Part shown: piece after piece, positions 18,101 to 23,447 of the stretch
Numbering within the stretch: position 1 is the first letter of the stretch
Layout: the number at the start of each line of letters is the position of its first letter
Source: JAQIBY01 sp034721855
GTDB taxonomy: Bacteria > Bacteroidota > Bacteroidia > Bacteroidales > ML635J-15
Reading direction: 5' to 3'
DNA: 30,537 nucleotides
NCBI GenBank assembly: GCA_034721855.1
Contig: JAYENB010000334.1
Location: forward strand, 1 to 30,537
Position numbers and translations under genes: made by a program
Notes under the pieces: generated by a model
Seen by the model: the letters and a program-made list of their open reading frames with translations, nothing else
What the model was told of the DNA's origin: nothing
Databases searched by the model: none

Positions 18101-18765
18101 GTAGTAACACTAATGATACCACCGGTAGCATCGCCATATTTGGCAGCTACACCACCAGTTACCACCGATATTTGTTCAATGGCAGATTTAGGTACAGCAT
18201 TTGTGCCTCGTACTTTCACACCATCGACATAATAAACAGTAGCTTCAGAACGTGCGCCACGGATACTGCCCACTTCACCATCTTCAGAATACACACCACC
18301 AACTGTTGTGGCAACTGCGTCAGCCGAACGTCCAGGCATTTTAGCGATATCGTCTGAAGTAACTGTTCCACCTGATTGGGTCTGATCTTTCTTAATCAGC
18401 GGTACTTTATATTCTTTGATCTCTACTTCTTCCAATATTTCAGCGGATGCTTTAAGTTTAAAATTCTGAAAGATGATATTCCCAGCCTGAATTTCCACAT
18501 TATTATATTGCAAAGGGGCATATCCGACGTATGAAGCTTTTACGGTATATTTGCCTGCTGGGATGGGTTTTATCTGGTATTGACCGTCAAAATCCGTCAT
18601 CCCTCCGGTTACTGTGTTTCCGTTTTCTTCGATACTCACATTGGCAAAGGGTATCGGTTCTCCGGTTTCTCCATCAAGGACTTTCCCTTTTAGTGTTCCG
18701 GATTGAGCGAAAGCACCTGTACTGATTACAAGTGCTGTTAAACCAATAATTAATCTCCGTAGCAT
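15121..18765 (-). CDS. TonB-dependent outer-membrane receptor, Oar-like, with carboxypeptidase-like N-terminal domain
   Basis: A 1214-aa protein with a signal peptide (about 1-20, STGAFA then QSG). A carboxypeptidase regulatory-like beta domain spans about 22-108. The plug domain (about 125-230) carries RGARSEATVYYVDGVKVRG, EQISVVTGGVAAKYGDATGG and VTTKGP. A large 22-strand-type barrel follows, ending in LGVQFNF with the typical terminal aromatic residue. No SusD partner is adjacent, so it belongs with Oar/OmpA-like TonB receptors and not the SusC/SusD type. It is first in a minus-strand block with the giant secreted proteins and the PorV-like protein. A good promoter lies at 18841-18871. The substrate is unknown; involvement in import, or in passage of the neighbouring protein, is inference. 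Confidence 0.85.
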   Translation of the reverse strand: MLRRLIIGLTALVISTGAFAQSGTLKGKVLDGETGEPIPFANVSIEENGNTVTGGMTDFDGQYQIKPIPAGKYTVKASYVGYAPLQYNNVEIQAGNIIFQNFKLKASAEILEEVEIKEYKVPLIKKDQTQSGGTVTSDDIAKMPGRSADAVATTVGGVYSEDGEVGSIRGARSEATVYYVDGVKVRGTNAVPKSAIEQISVVTGGVAAKYGDATGGIISVTTKGPTSKFFGGAEVVTSQFLDPYGYNLGGLMISGPIYRTKEAGTDRQRTVAGFLISSELEYIKDEYPSAIGTWVAKDDIRDQIANDPLRVIPTEAGLPIIYENGEFLREDAFKNVDTRPNAERMKLNLAGKLDFQPIKNLNLTFGGTMDYRNQRLYSYANSLFNSENNGQQIYNNWRLYGRLTQKFQTPPPEEGEEPEQRLINNAYYSIQVDYSKTSSIRQDMNHKDNFFDYGYIGKYEIIPEKFYQWGTDTASNLEGWIHETYFYRIDSFTPGTKNSELSTYSEQFFDIVGDQYYIDRNTVIQNGGLLNGSGPASIAGLYTAPGVPYTSYTKSDANQMRVAANGVADIKDHEITLGFEFEQRKDNYYGLAPFGLWGLAEDLMNKHIMERDLSNPNPVYDANGVFQDTINYPRLFNASQQALFDIKFREYLGKPVDGLEWIDVDSYDPDAFDVSYFSASELLNQGNAYVTYYGYDHTGKKLDYDPSFEDFFTETDEYGNLTRPIAAFQPNYIAGYIQDKFSFKDLIFNVGVRVDRYDANQRVLRDPYIFSDAYRVGESDPAGLLSESEVPGNINDGAVVYVNDAGNPSRITGFRDGDTWYTNEGTETENPEAVAGATGITPYLLENDELNQNAFVDYEPQITVMPRVAFSFPISDEALFFAHYDILSKRPSYNARLNPIQYLYIRQINNEPISNPNQTTEKTIDYEVGYQQKLGNTSSLKLSAYYREMRDMQQAIAVNGAYPVDYYTYGNIDFGTVKGFTAAYDLRRTGNVSLRASYTLQFANGTGSSYESGLDIIKSDQPNLRTTIPLNFDQRHNFAVTLDYRFGGKANGTPYKGPKWFNTNFLANTGVNFVVNAGSGSPYSQLNRPRDGKLVGSLNGSRKPWRTTINMRLDRDVRLTLKDKDSESGAKAKYAYLNVYLEISNLLDTKNVLNVYGYTGNPDDDGFLTYSAYQDAIATQTDEEAYRNYYAMYINSPYNYSTPRTIRLGVQFNF

Positions 18766-18840
18766 AGTTCTATCTTTAGTGTTCTTTATTTAATTTTACT
18801 ATTAAACTTAACCCAATTAATTTCTTAATTTAAGAAAGCG

Positions 18841-18871
18841 TAAATATAATGTCCAAAATCAAACGAGCAAA
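18841..18871 (-). promoter_or_regulatory. Promoter of the TonB receptor block
   Basis: On the minus strand TTTG (18868-18871), 19 nt, TATATTTA (18841-18848) fits the Bacteroidota consensus except for the final base. The receptor start codon is about 70 nt downstream of the predicted start site. Confidence 0.55.
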
Positions 18872-18892
18872 ATAAAATCAAATAAAAATCCC

Positions 18893-19378
18893 TTAAAAAT
18901 ATTTTGTGTTTAAAATTTCTGAGAAAATTACAGCTTTTTTAATATCAAAGCTGTTGACAATTTTTGCAGCCTCAGATTTTGGTTGTGACCGCAAATCATC
19001 ACTAATATCTTGATTTAAAGCTTGTTTGATTCTCCTGGGATTAACATCGTTATTTTTGCCTTTTTGAACGGATGCTTTGTTTTTCGTCAGATTTTGATCG
19101 TTTATTTGATTAAAAGCTTTCTTTATGTCATTTCTTTTGTTTAACATCTCTTCTTCAGAATAAGCGTGTGCATGCTTATTTTTAGATGCAGGTTGATCAT
19201 GCGTGTCAGTATCCCAATCATTTTCTGATTCATCAGCGTTGAAAAAGCCCTGCCCACCATCAGCAGGTTGGAAGGTTGTTTTTGATTTTCGTTTTTTCTT
19301 TTCAAGCACACTCAACAAGGGAGCCCCCACAGCAAATGCGATAATCAACAATAAATTAAGTATGTCTCCTGTTTCCAT
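18893..19378 (-). CDS. Small membrane-anchored protein with conserved C-terminal motif, unknown function
   Basis: A 161-aa protein. I start at the ATG at 19378 (METGDILN), 1 bp after the preceding stop, although the frame is open further upstream inside the neighbouring gene. A single N-terminal membrane segment (about 7-25) is followed by a basic KKKRKSK stretch and a polar, low-complexity linker. The C-terminus FDIKKAVIFSEILNTKYF resembles a terminal motif I recall in short Bacteroidota proteins of unknown function. It lies about 125 bp upstream of the receptor on the same strand and may be linked to envelope functions. No function can be assigned. Confidence 0.6.
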   Translation of the reverse strand: METGDILNLLLIIAFAVGAPLLSVLEKKKRKSKTTFQPADGGQGFFNADESENDWDTDTHDQPASKNKHAHAYSEEEMLNKRNDIKKAFNQINDQNLTKNKASVQKGKNNDVNPRRIKQALNQDISDDLRSQPKSEAAKIVNSFDIKKAVIFSEILNTKYF

Positions 19379-19379
19379 G

Positions 19380-19769
19380 TTAAGGTTTTTTATTTTTATT
19401 GAATAATGTTTTCCAAAAAGGTTTTTTCCGGCTTGAATTTCTCCGGGCTTCACGTTCAGATTTTTTCATACGCCTGTAAACCTTTTTCCCATTTACCATC
19501 TCCTGGCCTCCACCGGAGACCTTTTTTTTGTATTTTTTTAAATCCCGTTTATGCTGACGTTCACGTTGTTTTGCCAGTTTTTCCTGTTTTCTCTCAGCTT
19601 TCCTTACAGCTCTGTCTTCTAAACGCTCCTGGCGGGTTTTCCGATGCTTGCGTTTTTTTATTTTTTGATCAATGGAATACCTGTTTTGTGCATTGACACA
19701 ATATAAATCTGGCGAGATGGACGGAAACACCAACGTGATAAAAAGGCCTATTATCAAAAACTTTTTCAT
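19380..19769 (-). CDS. Exported, very basic small protein, unknown function
   Basis: A 129-aa protein starting at the ATG at 19769 (MKKFLIIG). Upstream codons in the same frame fall in the divergent promoter region, so I reject them. There is a hydrophobic N-terminal signal-like segment (about 1-28). The rest is strongly Lys/Arg-rich and helical (KIKKRKHRKTRQERLEDRAV, KKYKKKVSGGG), with no recognised domain. It ends 1 bp before the following small membrane protein, so the pair form an operon. It is divergently transcribed from the Rieske-like lipoprotein across a 41-bp gap containing an inverted repeat. It could interact with polyanionic surface material, but that is speculation. Confidence 0.6.
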   Translation of the reverse strand: MKKFLIIGLFITLVFPSISPDLYCVNAQNRYSIDQKIKKRKHRKTRQERLEDRAVRKAERKQEKLAKQRERQHKRDLKKYKKKVSGGGQEMVNGKKVYRRMKKSEREARRNSSRKKPFWKTLFNKNKKP

Positions 19770-19772
19770 AAA

Positions 19773-19809
19773 TTTGTATCCAACAAAATAAATGTTGTTG
19801 TTGGACAAA
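19773..19809. promoter_or_regulatory. Inverted repeat in the divergent intergenic region (candidate operator)
   Basis: TTTGT-A-TCCAACAA (19773-19786) and TTGTTGGACAAA (19798-19809) are near-perfect arms around an 11-bp spacer. They fill almost the whole 41-bp gap between two divergent genes. It could be an operator serving both promoters or a hairpin. Confidence 0.4.
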
Positions 19810-19810
19810 T

Positions 19811-20245
19811 ATGCATATTTTAAAAACAAAAATAGTAAAAATTTTCTTACTGACAATACCATTGGTGTTTTATTTTTCAGCATGTCAGGATGACGATTAC
19901 ATTCCCGAAGTGGTATTTAACTATTATATTGACCTGAATTCTGTACAATATAACAGCCTGAAAATTCCCGGTAACGCCGAATACATGAATGTTGCAGGTT
20001 ACAGAGGCGTTATAGTGCACTGTAATTATATTGATGAATACGTGGCTTTTGAAAGGACCTGCCCATATCACCCTGAAGCAGACGGTGCAGTGGTGGAAAT
20101 TGAAGACAATAGCACAGCAACATGCCCTGAATGTGGCTCTCAGTTTTCTTTGTTTGACGGTTCGGTGTTAAAAGGGCCTGCTGAGTTGCCACTGAAAAGG
20201 TATTATACTGACCTGCAGGGAAGTTATTTGTATGTTTATAATTAG
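19811..20245 (+). CDS. Lipoprotein with Rieske-like domain and altered cluster ligands
   Basis: A 144-aa protein. The signal peptide ends in the lipobox FSAC with the lipidated Cys25, so it is probably membrane-anchored on the periplasmic side. The domain resembles a Rieske [2Fe-2S] fold: CPYH at 84-87 and CPECGSQFSLFDG from 105, followed by a GPAELPLKRY tail typical of Rieske proteins. The classical ligands are C-x-H and C-x2-H; here they read C-x2-H (C84, H87) and C-x2-C (C105, C108), so another cluster type or a zinc site is possible. It stands alone, divergent from the basic exported protein. A redox role is uncertain. Confidence 0.7.
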   Translation: MHILKTKIVKIFLLTIPLVFYFSACQDDDYIPEVVFNYYIDLNSVQYNSLKIPGNAEYMNVAGYRGVIVHCNYIDEYVAFERTCPYHPEADGAVVEIEDNSTATCPECGSQFSLFDGSVLKGPAELPLKRYYTDLQGSYLYVYN

Positions 20246-20246
20246 A

Positions 20247-20306
20247 TCGGTAAGCGGTAATCGGTAAGCGGTAATCGGTCCGTCTCCACTGCCCGTCTTC
20301 GCCGGA
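20247..20306. repeat. 14-bp tandem repeat plus CCGTCTTCGCCGGA word
   Basis: TCGGTAAGCGGTAA occurs twice in tandem at 20247-20274 and continues partially. It is followed at 20292-20306 by CCCGTCTTCGCCGGA, the reverse complement of the GTCCGGCGAAGACGG word found elsewhere in the window. The CGGTAAG units could pair with CTTACCG near 20311. Noncoding, downstream of the lipoprotein gene. Confidence 0.5.
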
Positions 20307-20391
20307 TAAACTTACCGCCGGATAAATTCACGGTAATCGGTGATCGGTGATTGCTGGTTGGATAATCTTTATTGACACTGTTTATTGGGTG

Positions 20392-21387
20392 TTATTTAAA
20401 CAATGACCTTACGTTTCCGGCAATCAGTTCATTTTTGGCTTCCCGCAGCTTTTCGATCGGTTTGATCTTATCAAATTGCGCCTGTATTTGTCCGCGGTCC
20501 GGTATAGTTAAACGCGTCTTGTTGTTGGTTTGATTGTCAACATAGGTAACATCGCCTGCCGGGAATGCCGGTGACAATTCAGGTATGTCACGCTCCTGCA
20601 TTGGTGTAGTGGGATAGTTGTCTTCTTTTGTAGGAATTACTGCCGCAGTCAGCCGGGGCAAATATTCTGTTTTGAGGTCAGATATTCTCTGTTCAGAATT
20701 TTGTGCTGCATTTGTGTTTCTAACGGCAACGGGTAAATTATAGTGTGCAACTTGAGCTGTCTGCATGGATGCATTAGCATTAAACTGTGAGATATTGGTT
20801 TCGGGTTGAGTGGTTTTATCTGCATCAAACAAAATCATGTTGTCCTGTGCAATATGGTTTGAGTTGAGTGAATAATTGGTGTTTTGAATGTTTAACCGGA
20901 GCATGCCAACAACCAGCAGTCCTGTTATTACAGCAGCAGCGGCAACATATTGCAGTTGTTTCATAGAAATCAGCGTGGCTTTCTTTTTTAGGGCTGATTT
21001 ATAAGGGTAAGTGATGTTTTTGTCCGGGGTAAGTTTTGATTTCCGGTATAATTCATAATCATCAATGACCGATGGATCTGAAGAAAGCAGTTTCTCAGCA
21101 TGATGTTTTTCATCTTCATTCAAATCATTTTCAGCCAGGCCGATGAGCAGTTTTTCCCGTTGATTGAATTCCGGCATTTCTTCATCACGTTTCAATGTGT
21201 TTTTGTTATCAAAACTCACTAATTCGTTTGGGGTTAGTTTTACCCCGGATGTGTCAAAAATATCAGCATCCAATTGTGGATTATCAGTTAAAAAGGACTC
21301 AAGTGCTTTTGCGTCTTCCGCACCCAGGGTTCCCTCCATGAAATCCAGCAGGTATGCTTCGTAGTTATATTTGTTTATGTTTGACAT
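20392..21387 (-). CDS. Membrane anti-sigma factor, zinc-free, partner of the ECF sigma factor
   Basis: A 331-aa protein. The cytoplasmic N-terminus holds two similar modules: NYEAYLLDFMEGTLGAEDA through LTDNPQLDADI (about 8-43) and REKLLIGLAENDLNEDEK through LSSDPSVIDDYEL (about 77-113). Each resembles the short zinc-free anti-sigma domain common in Bacteroidota. One membrane helix spans about 146-163 (YVAAAAVITGLLVVGML). The periplasmic remainder is Asn/Thr/Gln-rich with no recognised domain. It lies 66 bp downstream of the ECF sigma gene on the same strand, the standard arrangement. It likely releases the sigma factor in response to an envelope signal. Confidence 0.75.
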   Translation of the reverse strand: MSNINKYNYEAYLLDFMEGTLGAEDAKALESFLTDNPQLDADIFDTSGVKLTPNELVSFDNKNTLKRDEEMPEFNQREKLLIGLAENDLNEDEKHHAEKLLSSDPSVIDDYELYRKSKLTPDKNITYPYKSALKKKATLISMKQLQYVAAAAVITGLLVVGMLRLNIQNTNYSLNSNHIAQDNMILFDADKTTQPETNISQFNANASMQTAQVAHYNLPVAVRNTNAAQNSEQRISDLKTEYLPRLTAAVIPTKEDNYPTTPMQERDIPELSPAFPAGDVTYVDNQTNNKTRLTIPDRGQIQAQFDKIKPIEKLREAKNELIAGNVRSLFK

Positions 21388-21410
21388 GTTCTCTTTATAG
21401 TTATCAATCA

Positions 21411-21457
21411 GTTATTGACCATTTATTATTATTTCTCGCTGTGAATGGTTACATTAT
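21411..21457. repeat. 47-bp repeat after the ECF sigma gene (copy of 9214-9260)
   Basis: It matches 9214-9260 with 4 differences. It begins at the 3' end of the sigma gene and fills most of the short gap to the anti-sigma gene. The ends ACCATT and AATGGT are complementary on the minus strand, so a hairpin is possible. Confidence 0.55.
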
Positions 21458-21942
21458 ATAATGGCTTCTATGCTACCGATTTTTTCTTTCATTGCTGATC
21501 TTGCCCTGTAAATATAGACTTTCACCTGGGATTCTGTCAACCCCGTGATTTCTGCAATTGCTTTGTATGAATAAGATTCGTAATCCCTTAGCAACAAAAC
21601 CGAACGTTGTGTTTCATTGAGTTCATTTAGTGCCGCTTCCAGTACTTCACTCACATCACTGTACTGATCATCGTGATAAGGGGATGTCATATCCGGTGTT
21701 TCATCCGTTTGTTGTGTATGTTTTGCTTTCCGTATCATATCAATCATGCGGTTATGTGCTGTTGTAAACAAATAGGAGCGAACTTTTTTTGCATCAACTT
21801 TTTCATGATTCATCCACAATCGTTCATAGGTGTCCTGTACTATATCACGTGACAAATCTTCATCCTTCAGGTTGCTCAGAATAAACCTAAAAACGTTGTC
21901 AGCGTACTCTTCCACACTATCGTTATACTCCTTTGTTGTCAT
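21454..21942 (-). CDS. ECF-type RNA polymerase sigma factor
   Basis: A 162-aa protein of normal ECF length. Region 2 spans about 10-75 (FRFILSNLKDEDLSRDIVQD, ERLW, RSYLFTTAHNRMIDMIRK) and region 4 about 104-155 (LNETQRSVLLLRDYESYSY, IAEITGLTESQVKVYIYRAR), with the DNA-binding helix-turn-helix in the latter. It directs polymerase to a small regulon and is presumably held by the downstream anti-sigma factor. The regulon is unknown; nearby envelope and T9SS-cargo genes are candidates only by proximity. Confidence 0.9.
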   Translation of the reverse strand: MTTKEYNDSVEEYADNVFRFILSNLKDEDLSRDIVQDTYERLWMNHEKVDAKKVRSYLFTTAHNRMIDMIRKAKHTQQTDETPDMTSPYHDDQYSDVSEVLEAALNELNETQRSVLLLRDYESYSYKAIAEITGLTESQVKVYIYRARSAMKEKIGSIEAII

Positions 21943-22124
21943 AAATCATTTGTGTGACGAATTAAATGGCGAAAAGTTACAATTTTTTTTAATTTTTATA
22001 ATGCATTCATATTAAAACGTATGGCTCTATTAAACGACATTGTTGTTTCAAATATTTTGTTATCTTGAAAAATATTTTAATCAAAGTTATTGATATTTTT
22101 TTTGTGCTTTAAATTTCAAAACCT

Positions 22125-22141
22125 GTCCGGCGAAGACGGAC
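22125..22141 (+). repeat. GTCCGGCGAAGACGGAC dispersed word
   Basis: A 17-bp word with a GTCCG/CGGAC stem. Exact or near copies occur at 28416-28430, 30502-30517 and, inverted, at 20292-20306 and about 28953-28968. A longer form with GTAGCAGAGC inserted occurs at 30386-30410 and, inverted, at about 28924-28947. It is GC-rich in AT-rich surroundings and lies only between genes. Confidence 0.65.
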
Positions 22142-22165
22142 AGTGAAGAAGGAGCGAAGACGGAT

Positions 22166-22291
22166 AAATTTATAATCTATGTGCCTTCTATGTCCTATGT
22201 TTTCTATGTGGTTCAGTAGTCAGGGCAGATTGCTAACCTAATTTGAACCACATAGAACATAGAACACATAGAATTTCACATAGGATTTTTG
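22166..22291. repeat. Inverted-repeat element, family 2, copy D
   Basis: A 126-bp copy of the element at 4227-4355. The arms carry TCTATGTGCCTTCTATGTCC and TGAACCACATAGAACATAGA, and the centre is GTAGTCAGGGCAGATTGCTA. Differences from copy C are scattered substitutions and short indels. It lies inside the larger 22004-22429 element. Confidence 0.7.
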
Positions 22292-22504
22292 CCTCTATTA
22301 AAACAAAAATAGCTGGAATGTTCAGAATTTGACCCAAAATGTAATGAATTCTTTTTCATATATTTGAGAATAACAAATTTTTTCAACACCAACTTTATTA
22401 AATAGAGCTAAACGTATTAAGTTTGAATGATGACCGTTTAATGTTAATGATTTTATTTAGATTTGCATAATTTTGGCTGTATTTCGACTGGGCTCAATAC
22501 GGCG

Positions 22505-22660
22505 CACTCGGCATAGTACAAGCAAGCTTGAGCTCTGCCCTCGTTTTCATAATTTTGGCTACACTCGGCATAGCACAAGCAAGCTTGAGCTCTGCCCTCG
22601 TTTTCATAATTTTGGCTACACTCGGCATAGCACAAGCAAGCTTGAGCTCTGCCCTCGTTT
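22505..22660 (+). repeat. 57-bp tandem repeat, about 2.7 units
   Basis: Units begin at 22505, 22562 and 22619. The last is cut short at 42 bp, and the units differ by very few bases. Each full unit contains GCAAGCTTGAGCTC and ends with CATAATTTTGGCTA. Because 57 is divisible by 3, frames stay open on both strands, but I regard them as noncoding. The array lies directly upstream of the pseudouridine synthase gene. Confidence 0.85.
22584..22614 (+). promoter_or_regulatory. Promoter-like boxes inside the 57-bp repeat
   Basis: CTTG (22584-22587), 19 nt, TAATTTTG (22607-22614) is one mismatch from the Bacteroidota promoter consensus. The same pair occurs 57 bp upstream (-7 box at 22550-22557), and another TAATTTTG lies at 22468-22475. 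Predicted start sites precede the pseudouridine synthase ATG at 22701. Confidence 0.4.
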
Positions 22661-22698
22661 GCACAAAATTTGCACAAAATTTGCACAAAATTTGTACA
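22658..22698 (+). repeat. 11-bp direct repeats (TTTGCACAAAA)
   Basis: TTTGCACAAAA occurs three times in tandem (22658, 22669, 22680) with a fourth partial unit TTTGTACA, ending 2 bp before the ATG at 22701. The array would lie in the 5' leader or at the promoter and could bind a regulator. The 11-bp period places copies on one DNA face. Confidence 0.65.
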
Positions 22699-22700
22699 GT

Positions 22701-23447
22701 ATGAAAAAACAAGGATTTAATTCAAAGGAGCAGTCAAGTGTTCGACTGAATAAATATTTATCCAATGCAGGTATATGTTCACGTCGTGAGGCAGATAAGC
22801 ACATAACCGAAGGTCATGTAAAAGTAAACGGCAATGTAGTAACAAACCTGGGCGAAAAGATTCCTCAACATGCAAAAGTGGAGTTTAAAGGCCAGGTGGT
22901 TCAAGGTCAAAAAAACAAATATATTTTACTCAACAAACCCAAAGATGTGGTTACTACCATGGATGACCCCGGCAGCAGGCATACCGTACACGATATTATT
23001 AAGCATGCTGTCAGCGAACGGGTATATCCTGTGGGCAGATTAGACAGAAATACCACAGGCCTATTGCTTTTGACCAATGATGGAGACCTGACACAACGCC
23101 TGTTGCATCCTAAATACAACAAAAAGAAGATATATCATGTTGGTCTTGATAAGCCTGTTGACCCAAAGGATATGGGCATCATCAACAAAGGAATTGAGCT
23201 TGAAGACGGTTTTATCAAAGCGGATAAATTAGCTTATGTGCATGACAATAAAACAGAGGTTGGCATTGAAATCCATTCGGGAAAAAACCGCATCGTACGC
23301 CGGATTTTTGAATACCTGGGATATAAAGTAAAAAAACTTGACAGGGTGTATTTTGCAGGCCTTACCAAAAAGAATCTACCCCGCGGGAAATACAGAGAGC
23401 TAAAACCGAATGAAATAAACATGCTAAAAAGTGGAAAATTCAAATAA
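22701..23447 (+). CDS. Pseudouridine synthase, RluB/RsuA type
   Basis: A 248-aa protein. The N-terminal S4 RNA-binding domain (about 14-60: RLNKYLSNAGICSRREADKH) precedes the catalytic domain with GRLDRNTTGLLLLTNDG, where Asp115 is the expected catalytic residue, and a KNRIVRRIFEYLGYKVKKLD tail typical of the RsuA/RluB/RluE/RluF group. The family isomerises a specific uridine in rRNA to pseudouridine; the site here is probably in 23S rRNA if RluB-like. I chose the ATG at 22701, because the longer open frame to 22473 only translates the 57-bp repeats. It overlaps the following DUF5686 gene by 17 bp. Confidence 0.85.
   Translation: MKKQGFNSKEQSSVRLNKYLSNAGICSRREADKHITEGHVKVNGNVVTNLGEKIPQHAKVEFKGQVVQGQKNKYILLNKPKDVVTTMDDPGSRHTVHDIIKHAVSERVYPVGRLDRNTTGLLLLTNDGDLTQRLLHPKYNKKKIYHVGLDKPVDPKDMGIINKGIELEDGFIKADKLAYVHDNKTEVGIEIHSGKNRIVRRIFEYLGYKVKKLDRVYFAGLTKKNLPRGKYRELKPNEINMLKSGKFK

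Larger units (their letters stand above)
22004..22429. mobile_element. About 425-bp element with 75-bp imperfect terminal inverted repeats
   Basis: The left end (22004-22077, with ACGTATGGCTCTATT and TTTTGTTATCTTGAAAAATA) aligns to the reverse complement of 22358-22429 (ACGTTTAGCTCTATTT, TTTGTTATTCTCAAATATA) over about 75 bp with scattered mismatches and small gaps. No gene lies between. The interior contains a GTCCGGCGAAGACGGAC word and family-2 element copy D, suggesting later insertions into an older element. It occupies the 757-bp gene-free stretch between the sigma gene and the pseudouridine synthase. Confidence 0.5.

Noticed and set aside
15121..18765. SusC/SusD-type glycan uptake locus
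   Set aside because: No SusD gene is adjacent, no glycoside hydrolases are present, and the plug sequence looks Oar-like.
22505..22660. Possible CRISPR array
   Set aside because: The units are contiguous tandem copies without spacers, and no cas genes are present.
22473..22700. N-terminal extension of the pseudouridine synthase, including three 19-residue repeats
   Set aside because: It begins at TTG and only translates the 57-bp and 11-bp noncoding repeats, which stay open because 57 is divisible by 3. The S4 domain begins after the ATG at 22701.
22453..22712. Minus-strand frames with repeated EGRAQACLCYAEC-like segments
   Set aside because: They are translations of the same 57-bp repeats on the opposite strand, with no start context or homology.
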